Shown here: piece by piece, positions 1 through 8,773 of the stretch
Layout: each line of letters starts with the position of its first letter
Position numbering within the stretch: position 1 is the stretch's first letter
Source of the DNA: JALZUV01 sp963837025
Lineage (GTDB): Bacteria > Pseudomonadota > Alphaproteobacteria > Rickettsiales > JALZUV01
DNA length: 64,000 nucleotides
Assembly (NCBI GenBank): GCA_963837025.1
Contig: CAWILT010000002.1
Span: 248,001-312,000, forward strand
Direction of reading: 5' to 3'
The notes under the pieces: generated by a model
Seen by the model: the letters and a program-made list of their open reading frames with translations, nothing else
Database searches by the model: none
Told to the model about the DNA's origin: nothing
Made by a program: the position numbers and the translations under genes

Positions 1-327
1 CATCATGACGGACGCACTACGCTTGCTATCGTAGCGGAAAATCGTGATACGCTGGAAATGCTACAGCGTGACAGTCGTAATTTAGAAAAAGCATTCGCAG
101 ATTTAGGCATGCAAATGTCCGATAGCGGTATGAGCTTTAATTTAAGCGAACAAGGTTTTCAAAATCAACAACAAGAAGAGGGCAATAAAGAGCCTCTGAT
201 CGCACAAAAATCTGCATTTGAATCAGCTTTAGCAGGTTCAGATGATTACATGGCCGAAGCGTTGCTCGACGGCTCACCCGTTAATTATTTAGTTGGGGCT
301 GATGACAGCCTTAATATCAAAGTTTAG
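1..327 (+). CDS. fliK: Flagellar hook-length control protein FliK, C-terminal end (partial)
   Basis: The reading frame is open at base 1, so only about the last 108 residues are present. FliK measures hook length during flagellar export and switches the export gate to filament substrates; its conserved C-terminal domain makes the switch. The visible part contains a segment of the type VAENRDTLEMLQRDSRNLE followed by a stretch like GMSFNLSEQG, both characteristic of the FliK C-terminal domain (family knowledge). A polar Q/E-rich tail follows. The gene ends 11 nt before flgD, as expected for a hook operon. Internal ATGs such as the one at 58 are not the true start. Confidence 0.85.
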   Translation, partial: HHDGRTTLAIVAENRDTLEMLQRDSRNLEKAFADLGMQMSDSGMSFNLSEQGFQNQQQEEGNKEPLIAQKSAFESALAGSDDYMAEALLDGSPVNYLVGADDSLNIKV

Positions 328-338
328 GAGATTTAAAC

Positions 339-1055
339 ATGGTCGATATTTCAACATTAGGATTTAGTTCAAAAGTAGATCCGTCCACATCGGTACTTCG
401 TCGCGAAGAGAGCGCTCTTTCAAATGCTGAGAAAACGCAAAAAACGCTGGCGAATGAGTTTGATGAATTTATGCTTTTGCTTACCACGCAATTGCAAAAT
501 CAGGATCCGACTGAGCCGTTAGATACCAACCAATTTACGCAACAACTGGTGCAATTTACCGGCGTAGAACAATCGGTTGAGATGAACAAAAATCTCGAAA
601 AACTAATTGCTCTTAATGCAACGCAAAAAACCGATAGCGCGGTTAATTTCATTGGCAAATATGTGGAAACTTCAGGCAATAGTGGCTTCTTAAATGAAGG
701 TAAAGCCAGCTTCTCATATGATCTGCCTAAAGGGGCAACCACGGCAAGCATAACCGTGTTGGATAAAGTGGGTCGCCCAGTTTATACCAAAACGGTTGAA
801 GGCGCTGCAGGCGAATATAACTTCGCATGGGATGGCACCAATAGCTTTGATGGCACCGATATGCCTGATGGTGAGTATCAATTTGGTGTAACGGTGCGCG
901 ATGCGCAAAATAAACCACTGACTGCTAAAACCTACACTGCCGGTATTGTGACCTCAGTCGCGCTGGATGGAACTGAACCTGTAATGACGCTTAATGGCGT
1001 ACTGGAAGTGCCTTCAAGCAAGATTTCCTCGGTAGTTGGATTATTCAACAGCTAA
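339..1055 (+). CDS. flgD: Flagellar hook capping protein FlgD
   Basis: FlgD is the scaffold that caps the growing hook so that FlgE subunits can assemble; it is removed when the hook is finished. The 238-residue product has the conserved N-terminal segment with LANEFDEFMLLLTTQLQNQD and EPLDTNQFTQQLVQFTGVEQ at about residues 35-75, then FlgD Ig-like and Tudor-like regions with a typical PDGEYQFGV turn near residue 180. A good ribosome binding site (aggag, about 8 nt before the ATG) sets the start at 339. It lies between fliK and flgE, the usual hook-gene order. Confidence 0.95.
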   Translation: MVDISTLGFSSKVDPSTSVLRREESALSNAEKTQKTLANEFDEFMLLLTTQLQNQDPTEPLDTNQFTQQLVQFTGVEQSVEMNKNLEKLIALNATQKTDSAVNFIGKYVETSGNSGFLNEGKASFSYDLPKGATTASITVLDKVGRPVYTKTVEGAAGEYNFAWDGTNSFDGTDMPDGEYQFGVTVRDAQNKPLTAKTYTAGIVTSVALDGTEPVMTLNGVLEVPSSKISSVVGLFNS

Positions 1056-1056
1056 T

Positions 1057-1073
1057 TTGGCACGATACTTGAA
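1057..1073 (+). promoter_or_regulatory. Sigma-54 (RpoN)-type promoter before flgE
   Basis: TTGGCACGATACTTGAA matches the -24/-12 consensus YTGGCACGrNNNTTGCW at every fixed position except the last C of the -12 box (GA instead of GC). It lies just after the flgD stop codon and 63 nt before the flgE start. RpoN control of hook genes is established for Alphaproteobacteria such as Caulobacter. Use here is inferred from the match and the position. Confidence 0.6.
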
Positions 1074-1136
1074 TAGGTTATTACAAGCAAATACGTTTAA
1101 CAAATAAAGATTATTGCAGGATATTAGGAGGCAATT

Positions 1137-3941
1137 ATGAGCTTATACGGAGCATTATTCGCAGGGGTATCTGGGCTAAAAGCACAGGCCAGCAAAATCG
1201 GAATTATTTCCGATAACATCGCCAATGTTAACACTGTAGGGTATAAATCTGCCGAAGCGCAGTTTTCAACCCTAGTAGTGAATGGCAATTCATCATCAGT
1301 TTCATCTTACTCAGCGGGTGGCGTATTAGCGACAGCGCGACAAGAGGTGGATAAACAAGGTTTGTTGCTTGCAACCGACGCGCCCACTGATATTGCGATA
1401 TCGGGCGATGGTTTCTTCGTTGTTAATTCTCGCACCGATGGAACAGGTTCGCCTCTTTACACACGTGCCGGATCATTCCGTGCCGATGAAGTGGGTAACT
1501 TCCGCAACGCCGCTGGTTTTTATCTTCAAGGCTGGCCGCTAGATAGTAATGGAGACATCCCAGCTACCAGTGCAAACTTAGATAGTTTAGAAACCGTAAA
1601 TGTGGACACTGCAACGGGTGATGCATCGGCTACAACGTTGGTTACCATTGGCGCAAATCTTAACTCCGGCGAAAAAATCTTCCCAGGTGTAAGCGATAAA
1701 GTTACCATGGATGTCAATTCAACCGCTAACTTTAACATTAAAGGCGATACCATCATTTTGCCCAATGAATATGGATTTAGCAGCACGAATGGATTGGGTC
1801 GTAACGATAAAATGACCATATCAACCGGTAATGGTTTGAAATATGATTATAGCTATGGTGGTTTTTCAATAGGACGTGCGGTTAACGTTGCAGGTTCTAC
1901 CAACAATGGCGGAGATGCAGGGCAAAATAATCTTGCAACACGCACTTTAGCGGGCACCGATATTGTGGCACTTACGCCGGGCGCGTCAACCATTGAAATT
2001 ACTATCCCTAATCATGGCTTGGTATCAGGCGATGTAACATCACTATCAGGTATTCCTGCGTTTGATAACTTTACAGTCGCAGAATTAAATTCATCCCACA
2101 CGATAACGCGTACAGGTGTAAATACCTTTACGATTAGTGTAACCAACAGTGCTTCAGGTGCGGCTCCGGTTAGCCCAGCATCAGGCGGTACTGCCGATAC
2201 ACGTCAATTTGTGGGTAATATTTTAGATGCGGTAACGGTAAATGAAACTTTTCTAAGCACTAATAATGTGAATGGATTTACAACCGCCAGCCAACAATTT
2301 ACCATCACGACGGAAAGCGCAGGAACCAAAACCTTTAAATATACCACCGGCTCGCCAAACGTAGCGCAAGGTGAATTTAATAATCTTACTACGCTTGCAA
2401 CGGCAATTGATAATGTAGTGGGCTTAACCGCTCGCGTACAAGATGGCCGCTTAGTTGTAGGTGCTGAAGACGCCAATGAAGCGGTAACTTTCGCTAATCA
2501 GGATGCATTAGGATCATCAACCTTACGTGGGATTGACTGGATTAAAGAGTTGGATTTAGCGAATGTGGCTTCATCTACAAACCGCTTCTCAACGCTTAAT
2601 GGTTTAGCCGAATTGGTTAATACCAGTGCAGGCATTACCGCGGTGGTGAACAACCCATTTTCAAGCACTACGCTTGATATTCGGGTGGATGATCCATTAG
2701 ACACATTGCAGTTTCAAGACTTTTCACAAGAACCTGTAACGCGTTTGCCTAACAATAGTATTGCTGTTTTGGCAGCAGATACGACTGCGGCTGCTGGCCC
2801 CGTTACAGTAACGGTGACGGATACAAACCACGGCTTCTTTAGAGGGCAAAATGTAACATTAGCAGGCGCGACAAACGCAGGTAGTGGATCATTTAACAAC
2901 TTCACGGCTGCTGAGCTTAACGCATCTTATACCATAACCAATGTAATTGATGCCAACACTTATGAGGTAGTGATTAACGTTGCAAACGCAGCAGGTATTC
3001 CATCTGCATCTGCAGGCGGCGGTAACGCGATTGACCGTGCTCAAACCAACAATGGTAGTTTACTGGCAGAACTTGGTTTAGTTGATTCGTTAGAAGGCGC
3101 AGCTTACACGCGTCAAGCAACATCACCGCTTGGGCCTCGTTATGATGCTTCAGGATCAGTGGGTTCCAACATGGCTTCAGGCGACATTGAATCACAATTT
3201 AGCCGCTCAATCCGTGTGTTTGATGCATTAGGAACACCGCATGATTTGCAAATGAGTGTGATTAAAATTGATACTAACGAATGGGCAGTGGAAATTTTTG
3301 CTATACCCGAAAGCGATGTATCAACCACACTTTCTGATGGCCAAATCACAACGGGAACCATTTTATTTAACGGTGACGGTAGCTTACGTAGCATCAGTGC
3401 GGGGTTAGTGAATCCGGTAACCATTAACTGGACCAATGGCGCAACATCAAGCGATGTATCCTTTGGATTTGGTACAGCAGGTTTACCAAAAGGCACCCCA
3501 AATGCGACCAGCTTTGGATTAACCGATGGTTTAAGCCAGTTCTCTTCTGCTTATAATGTGAATTTCGTGAATCAAAACGGATCACAGGTAGGAGATCTTA
3601 TCGGGGTAAATATCGATGATGAAGGTTTAGTATCGGTTAGCTTTAGTAATGGCGATGTACGTTCAGTCTATCGCTTGCCTATCGCAGATTTCACCAATCC
3701 GAATGGATTAGGCACTGAATCAGGCAATGTGTTTAGACAAACACGTGATTCAGGCGAGGTGAATTTACGGACATCAGGCTCAAATGGCGTAGGATCGGTT
3801 GTATCATCTGCATTAGAATCATCCAATGTAGAGCTTTCCGAGCAGCTTACCGATTTGATTGTGGCACAGCGTGCCTATCAATCAAATACGCGAGCGATCA
3901 CCGCTTCGGATGAGTTATTAGAAGAATTAAACCGACTCTAA
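1137..3941 (+). CDS. flgE: Flagellar hook protein FlgE, enlarged
   Basis: This protein forms the curved hook joining the flagellar basal body to the filament. The N-terminus (MSLYGALFAGVSGLKAQASK, then ISDNIANVNTVGYKS) and the C-terminus (LTDLIVAQRAYQSNTRAITA) are the standard rod/hook/filament axial coiled-coil segments. At 934 residues it is about twice the length of enterobacterial FlgE. The extra length is in the surface-exposed middle and includes two copies of a module of roughly 70 residues, at about residues 275-350 and 550-635. Each copy has a TxxNHG...G..V/T.L.G core and FxNFTxAELNxSxTIT. The start has an aggaggca-type binding site. A terminator follows. Confidence 0.95.
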   Translation: MSLYGALFAGVSGLKAQASKIGIISDNIANVNTVGYKSAEAQFSTLVVNGNSSSVSSYSAGGVLATARQEVDKQGLLLATDAPTDIAISGDGFFVVNSRTDGTGSPLYTRAGSFRADEVGNFRNAAGFYLQGWPLDSNGDIPATSANLDSLETVNVDTATGDASATTLVTIGANLNSGEKIFPGVSDKVTMDVNSTANFNIKGDTIILPNEYGFSSTNGLGRNDKMTISTGNGLKYDYSYGGFSIGRAVNVAGSTNNGGDAGQNNLATRTLAGTDIVALTPGASTIEITIPNHGLVSGDVTSLSGIPAFDNFTVAELNSSHTITRTGVNTFTISVTNSASGAAPVSPASGGTADTRQFVGNILDAVTVNETFLSTNNVNGFTTASQQFTITTESAGTKTFKYTTGSPNVAQGEFNNLTTLATAIDNVVGLTARVQDGRLVVGAEDANEAVTFANQDALGSSTLRGIDWIKELDLANVASSTNRFSTLNGLAELVNTSAGITAVVNNPFSSTTLDIRVDDPLDTLQFQDFSQEPVTRLPNNSIAVLAADTTAAAGPVTVTVTDTNHGFFRGQNVTLAGATNAGSGSFNNFTAAELNASYTITNVIDANTYEVVINVANAAGIPSASAGGGNAIDRAQTNNGSLLAELGLVDSLEGAAYTRQATSPLGPRYDASGSVGSNMASGDIESQFSRSIRVFDALGTPHDLQMSVIKIDTNEWAVEIFAIPESDVSTTLSDGQITTGTILFNGDGSLRSISAGLVNPVTINWTNGATSSDVSFGFGTAGLPKGTPNATSFGLTDGLSQFSSAYNVNFVNQNGSQVGDLIGVNIDDEGLVSVSFSNGDVRSVYRLPIADFTNPNGLGTESGNVFRQTRDSGEVNLRTSGSNGVGSVVSSALESSNVELSEQLTDLIVAQRAYQSNTRAITASDELLEELNRL

Positions 3942-3960
3942 ATTTTAACGCAAAACCCGC

Positions 3961-3995
3961 AAATACCCGATAGAATGCAACCCTATCGGGTATTT
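3961..3995 (+). terminator. Rho-independent terminator after flgE
   Basis: There is a perfect 13-bp stem (AAATACCCGATAG paired with CTATCGGGTATTT) with a 9-nt loop, starting 20 nt after the flgE stop and followed by a T-rich run. It closes the hook transcript. Confidence 0.85.
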
Positions 3996-4059
3996 GTATT
4001 TAAAATATAAAAAACAGGTTATGAAGTTAGTTTTTGTAACTAGTTAAAGCTTGTAAATC

Positions 4060-4087
4060 TTGACAAAAAGGCCTACTCCGCTATGGT
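4060..4087 (+). promoter_or_regulatory. Sigma-70-type promoter before the small gene at 4182
   Basis: A perfect -35 box TTGACA (4060-4065), a 16-nt spacer and TATGGT as -10 (4082-4087) lie downstream of the flgE terminator. This is consistent with independent transcription of the next gene, with a leader of about 90 nt. Confidence 0.5.
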
Positions 4088-4098
4088 TATTTGGTTAA

Positions 4099-4167
4099 GA
4101 TATATTTATAAATATATCAAGAAGTATAAAGATTGAAGAGTTCGCAAACGAACCATTCACGGGTGAA
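4099..4167 (+). promoter_or_regulatory. Dyad-symmetry cluster in the leader of the gene at 4182
   Basis: Three dyads lie in a row. The first is a perfect 20-bp A/T palindrome at 4099-4118 with half-site GATATATTTA. The second is GTTCG-CAAA-CGAAC at 4140-4153. The third is TTCAC-GG-GTGAA at 4156-4167. They lie between the putative -10 box and the start codon. They could be an operator plus a structured 5' leader. No known regulator site is recognised. Confidence 0.45.
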
Positions 4168-4181
4168 AGTTTAAGGAAGTT

Positions 4182-4511
4182 ATGACACAGAAGAATCGAT
4201 TATTAGATAAGCTAAATTTGCCGGGTCGCACAGACGATGGCGATGCCACTAATGTATCTTCTTCCATAACCGAAATGATGATGGATCCACGTTATTTGCG
4301 CCAATCATCAAGCTTAGTTAATCAAGCCTTACAAAAAGGTTTCGATGTGCTGCAAATGGAAAATGGTGAAATTGTGATGACGGGCACCAAAACAATCATC
4401 TATCGCTATCAATGGGATGCTGAACAAGGCAAATTAATGAAAAAAGCCATTGAAGATAAAGAAGAAGATGAGCGCCTACAGTTGCCCTCAATCGACGAAA
4501 TTATTTCTTAA
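4182..4511 (+). CDS. Small protein of unknown function (109 aa)
   Basis: I do not recognise the family with certainty. The product is a soluble, charged 109-residue protein without signal peptide or membrane segment. It has a central segment rich in Met/Gln/Val that reads like a small mixed alpha/beta domain (residues 28-80) and an acidic tail rich in Glu/Asp. It has its own promoter, a structured leader and an aaggaag binding site 6-7 nt before the ATG, so it is probably real. Its last 4 bases overlap the end of rsmA on the opposite strand, so the two genes share their 3' ends. Confidence 0.7.
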   Translation: MTQKNRLLDKLNLPGRTDDGDATNVSSSITEMMMDPRYLRQSSSLVNQALQKGFDVLQMENGEIVMTGTKTIIYRYQWDAEQGKLMKKAIEDKEEDERLQLPSIDEIIS

Positions 4512-5368
4512 TTGCCTTTTTCTAACCGCTCTAGCTGATTCGCTAGTGCAACAAATTCATCAATCGTTAAATTCTCTGCCCGTAATGTTGGCTTGATGGC
4601 ACATGCCTCAAGTAAAGCTTCAGACTTTTCATGCAGCGACTTTAAGCTGGAGCGTAACATTTTGCGCCGCTGCCCAAAAGCGGCTGCAGTTACGCGCTCT
4701 AAATAATGCAGTTTGCAGGGTGCACGCTCGAGTCGGGGAATAAGTTTTACGACCGTTGAATCTACCTTTGGGGGTGGGCTGAAAGCGCTGGCAGGTAAGT
4801 CGAAGCAGCTAAAAGCTTCGCATAGCCATTGGCATAATATGCTCAAACGTCCAAAATGCTTGCTGCCCGCCGGCGCTACGATGCGTTGAACCACTTCTTT
4901 TTGAAACATTAATGTGAGCGATTGATAGCAGGTGGCGTCTTTATCTATTTCTTCGAGCCATTTAACAAGCATAGCCGTGCCTATATTGTAAGGCAAATTG
5001 GCAATAATCGCGCGCGGCACGGCTACCGTATCGAGTAACGAAATATTTAAAGCATCCGCTTGGATGATTGTTAAACGATCATCCGCATACGTTTGCAGCT
5101 CAGTAAGTAGGCCTAACAGACGGGTGTCTTTTTCAATGGCGGTAATGCTCGCTGCTTCCGATGCAATAAGCGAACGGGTTAAGCCGCCGGGGCCTGGCCC
5201 GATTTCAATCACATGCACGCCATCCAGCTGCCCCGCTTGGCGCACAATTTTGTCGGTAATATTGGCATCCAGCAAAAAATGCTGGCCAAGTTTTTTGTCA
5301 GCACGCACCTGATGCTGCTGTAATTGCTGTGAAAGTGAGCCGAGCAGAAGGCTAATCCCGTATTTCAA
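4508..5368 (-). CDS. rsmA: 16S rRNA (adenine1518/1519-N6)-dimethyltransferase RsmA (KsgA)
   Basis: The enzyme dimethylates two adjacent adenines in the 3'-terminal hairpin of 16S rRNA during late assembly of the 30S subunit, using S-adenosylmethionine. The 286-residue product has GQHFLLDANI at about residue 28, the SAM-binding loop VIEIGPGPGGLT at about 53, and the catalytic ANLPYNIGT motif at about 123, all standard for the family. Its start overlaps the end of surA by 17 bp, so translation is probably coupled. The surA-rsmA neighbourhood with lptD is conserved in Proteobacteria. Confidence 0.96.
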   Translation of the reverse strand: MKYGISLLLGSLSQQLQQHQVRADKKLGQHFLLDANITDKIVRQAGQLDGVHVIEIGPGPGGLTRSLIASEAASITAIEKDTRLLGLLTELQTYADDRLTIIQADALNISLLDTVAVPRAIIANLPYNIGTAMLVKWLEEIDKDATCYQSLTLMFQKEVVQRIVAPAGSKHFGRLSILCQWLCEAFSCFDLPASAFSPPPKVDSTVVKLIPRLERAPCKLHYLERVTAAAFGQRRKMLRSSLKSLHEKSEALLEACAIKPTLRAENLTIDEFVALANQLERLEKGN

Positions 5369-6614
5369 TAAAGGTATCGCGACGCAATTCGCGCATTATC
5401 TTTGATGCTTCTAAATCCAGCTTCTCACGAAATAACCGATCGCGCAGCCCCTCATCAGCAGTAACTTGCACCGGCATTTCTACTTTTTCACAAAGAATGT
5501 AAAAGCGAATGCCTTCAGGTGTAGCAAACGGCTCGCCTACTTCACCCACATCTAAATCCAAAACCTGCTGTTTGGCATAAGCTGGCAATTCGCTGATGGT
5601 GGATTGCAAGAATGAAACGGAAATATCAGCACCATCAAATTGGTCAAGCCCTGCAATTGAGGGCTCTAAGCACGTGCCTGGATTTTGCGAAACCTGCTTG
5701 GCAATGCCTAAAGTAAGCTGCACCTCTTTAGGCGATGCATCATTGCGCAAACCCAATAACACTTCTTTGAGCGTAACCTCGCTAGGATCAAGCACAGTCA
5801 CGTTACTTTTGGCGCGGGTTTCATTTAGGCGAATAATATGAATGCCACGTGATGAACGAATCGGGCCTAAAATTTGGCCGGAGCTTGCAGTTTGCACTTG
5901 TGCGGCAATAATCGGCTCTAACTGGTCAAGCGTAACCCAAAAGCGGGGCTCTTTACCGGCAGGCACTTTCATAATTTGTTGCATGACTGATTCTAGCTTT
6001 GCGCCGCCTTTCACATCTTGCACAATTTTCTCAGCCAGCTGCATGAGCGTGGCTTCCTTTTCCGGCGCATCAATGCTTAACACTAAAGGCGTAATATTAT
6101 ATTCTTGGCCAGACTCAACCAAACGCTGATTTGAAGCTGCACGTTGAAATTCGGCTTCGCTAATGCGCACTTTTGAACGCACGACGGTCGACATCATTTT
6201 GCTCCACAATAATTGTGCTTGCAGTTGGCTCGTAAATGCAGGCCATGCTACATTTTTGCTCGCCATAAATTGTTCTAAACTGCCCGGGGCTTGATTATTC
6301 TGCTTTTCTAAATCGCTAATGGCGGCTTCCATTTCGCCGGCGCTGATGGTGATGCCTCGCTTTTTCGCTTCAATGGCATGCAATTGTTCATCTACTAATT
6401 GATTCAATGCTTCAGTCTTTACTTTCTGGCGCACCTCGGGTGTATCGCTCAAACCGCTTGAACGGATAATGAGATTAGTGCGATCTTCTAAGTCAAGGTT
6501 TGAAATAGGCATATCACCTACCACAGCAACCACATCTAAATAACCCACGTCAGCAAAACTGCTAACCGGCATTAACAGTATGCAAAAGCATATTAACTTA
6601 AGACGATAAAACAT
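5352..6614 (-). CDS. surA: Periplasmic chaperone / peptidyl-prolyl isomerase SurA
   Basis: SurA escorts unfolded outer-membrane proteins, including LptD, through the periplasm. The 420-residue product begins with a signal peptide (hydrophobic core LICFCILLMPVSSFA, probable cleavage near residue 21). A SurA N-terminal helical domain follows, starting at VVAVVGDMPISNLDLEDR. One parvulin-type domain is visible at about residues 170-275, ending in GPIRSSRGIHIIRL, and there is a degenerate C-terminal region. It abuts lptD (the stop of one touches the start of the other), its main client. The alphaproteobacterial form is divergent, so only one parvulin domain is clear. Confidence 0.9.
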   Translation of the reverse strand: MFYRLKLICFCILLMPVSSFADVGYLDVVAVVGDMPISNLDLEDRTNLIIRSSGLSDTPEVRQKVKTEALNQLVDEQLHAIEAKKRGITISAGEMEAAISDLEKQNNQAPGSLEQFMASKNVAWPAFTSQLQAQLLWSKMMSTVVRSKVRISEAEFQRAASNQRLVESGQEYNITPLVLSIDAPEKEATLMQLAEKIVQDVKGGAKLESVMQQIMKVPAGKEPRFWVTLDQLEPIIAAQVQTASSGQILGPIRSSRGIHIIRLNETRAKSNVTVLDPSEVTLKEVLLGLRNDASPKEVQLTLGIAKQVSQNPGTCLEPSIAGLDQFDGADISVSFLQSTISELPAYAKQQVLDLDVGEVGEPFATPEGIRFYILCEKVEMPVQVTADEGLRDRLFREKLDLEASKIMRELRRDTFIEIRD

Positions 6615-8725
6615 TAATTTAAACTCTCCAATTCTACACGTACAACAAACGAGGTGGAGGGTTCGATATCCCTGTCTCGTATGAGGCTTCGGCTGAGGTT
6701 ACCATAAAGATTGAAACATTCATCCGTATATTTAAATCCAGCGTTCGCTGCTGTTTGTTGACTCTCCTGCAAATCTCTACGCGTGCCAGCGAATAATGTC
6801 CAGTAATCTGTCACGGCGACACTACCCGTGGCCACGACTTCTTCGCGATTATCAAGGAATGGATCATTATTTAAATTTAAGTAATCGACTTGGAAGAACA
6901 CCGGATCGAAATTGACTAGACCATTCACCTCGGAGCGTTTTGGCGCTAAGCTTTCTTTATCAAGACGAAAACGATAGGCGGTAGAAAAATGCGTATCCCA
7001 CGTTAAAGCTAACCGACCTACATAATCAGATTGGTTTTCAGTTAAATCATTATTAAATGGAAAAGGGTTTTCTTCATCGGATCGATAATGCTGGCCGAAT
7101 AAAAAATCCAGATTACGCGTATCGGCAAACTGCCACAATCCCTGAATACCATAGTTAAAACGCGGTCCTGTTTCAATGCGGTCATATCCTGCAAAGCGGT
7201 TACCATCGAATAAATTAGCGTCATTAAATTCAGGTATTACACTATCTTCATTCGGTATTTTACTAGTGTTTGCCCCGCTCGGGCTCATGATAAATTGTGC
7301 TACCGGTTCAATTAGAAGACTGCGTCCGGGGGCGTAGTGATTAATCAACGGATAACGCCAGCTAAGCTCAGCCTGCGGAATCACGCGCGCTACATTTCCA
7401 TCATAATCTTGAGCAAAGCCATCACGCGCCACATTTTCAACCGAATAAATATCACCGCGAAGTGAAGTTTTTGCCTCCAGCACGTGCCCGCCTTGGGTGA
7501 TATAAGGCACTTCCCACCCCGTCTCTAACGTTAAGCGGCGGCTTTGCGCACCGATATTGCGCGATAGAATCGTGCTGCTGGCTTGCATATTAACCCGCGA
7601 ATTGAGCCAGCCCGGATCTGTTTCATAACTATATTCTACAATAGGTGATATGAGCGGGGTGGTATCGGAATTATCACGAATGGTTAAACCTTGAAACGCC
7701 AATGCTTGAACGCCTAAATAACGACGACCCTTAATATTTTCAGCATAAAGCCTAGATGTGAGCATATCGGATGAAGCAATATTATAGCGGCGCATATAGG
7801 TGTCATCAGTTGTGCGATTAAGGTTAAAACCCCACGACCAATCATCTGATAATTCGAAATTTCCAAATGCATTAATATGTCCGCGAATTTCCGTCCCATC
7901 AACTTCTTGACCTGAACTATTGCGGCGCGTTGGATTTGTAATAGAGCCACTCCATTCCATTAATCCATTCGAAAATAAATGACGATATTCCGCCGCTAAT
8001 ACAGGCGCTTCATTACTTAAAAAGCTGGGGGCCAAAACGGCATCAATATTAGGCGCAATGGATAAATAACCGGGTATTTTCACGAAGCTGCCTAGCTCAG
8101 AATCGGAACCTACTTCAGGTGCTAAAAACCCAGTTTTCGCTTTAGCATCAGGGGTGGCATGACTAAAATAAGGTGTATATGCTACCGGTACACCCCATAA
8201 TTCTAATCGCGCATTTTCATATTCAATACGTTCAGCTTCTTGATCAATGGTTACAGCATCCGCTTTCATTTGCCATAAAGGGCTTTTGCCATCACAAATT
8301 TTGCAGGGGGAATAAACGGCTTTATCTAGCTCAATGACATTCTCGTTTATTTTTCGTGCTTCACGCGCTGCAAAGAGCGAGTTATTGGCTAGCCGCGCGC
8401 GAAAATCTTGAATAACCCCCGATTCAAGATTGTCTTTCAAACGAATATTATCCGCAAATAATACATCACCATTAGGCTGACGCAGCGAAATATTTCCGCT
8501 GGCATAGACCTCGTTAGCGGATTGTAAATAGGTTAAGCGATCAGCAAAAATAATAATGTCGCCTTGCACAATTTTAACATCGCCTTGCGCAATAACACGA
8601 GATTGCTTTCGGTCATATCCCAATTCTTGCGCAGAAAGATAAACGGGTTCATTGCCCACAGCTAAATCAGCTGCTTGCCCCGCATAAGCCCAGAAAACAA
8701 GAATGAACAAAACCAACTGCCGCAT
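6614..8725 (-). CDS. lptD: LPS-assembly outer membrane protein LptD
   Basis: LptD is the outer-membrane barrel that, with LptE, inserts lipopolysaccharide into the outer leaflet. The 703-residue product has a signal peptide (LVLFILVFWAYAGQAA), then an OstA/LptA-like jellyroll domain with repeated GD...A....Y patterns at residues about 30-130 (VIAQGDVKIVQGD, VYASGNISL). The rest is a long beta-rich barrel region ending in a C-terminal aromatic/charged strand. It precedes surA in the same operon. Together with lptF and lptG upstream, this forms an LPS-export cluster. Confidence 0.92.
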   Translation of the reverse strand: MRQLVLFILVFWAYAGQAADLAVGNEPVYLSAQELGYDRKQSRVIAQGDVKIVQGDIIIFADRLTYLQSANEVYASGNISLRQPNGDVLFADNIRLKDNLESGVIQDFRARLANNSLFAAREARKINENVIELDKAVYSPCKICDGKSPLWQMKADAVTIDQEAERIEYENARLELWGVPVAYTPYFSHATPDAKAKTGFLAPEVGSDSELGSFVKIPGYLSIAPNIDAVLAPSFLSNEAPVLAAEYRHLFSNGLMEWSGSITNPTRRNSSGQEVDGTEIRGHINAFGNFELSDDWSWGFNLNRTTDDTYMRRYNIASSDMLTSRLYAENIKGRRYLGVQALAFQGLTIRDNSDTTPLISPIVEYSYETDPGWLNSRVNMQASSTILSRNIGAQSRRLTLETGWEVPYITQGGHVLEAKTSLRGDIYSVENVARDGFAQDYDGNVARVIPQAELSWRYPLINHYAPGRSLLIEPVAQFIMSPSGANTSKIPNEDSVIPEFNDANLFDGNRFAGYDRIETGPRFNYGIQGLWQFADTRNLDFLFGQHYRSDEENPFPFNNDLTENQSDYVGRLALTWDTHFSTAYRFRLDKESLAPKRSEVNGLVNFDPVFFQVDYLNLNNDPFLDNREEVVATGSVAVTDYWTLFAGTRRDLQESQQTAANAGFKYTDECFNLYGNLSRSLIRDRDIEPSTSFVVRVELESLN

Positions 8726-8773
8726 AAATGTGTTTTACGGTTAGCATGCGTTTAAAGCAAGTATGAAGGCCAA

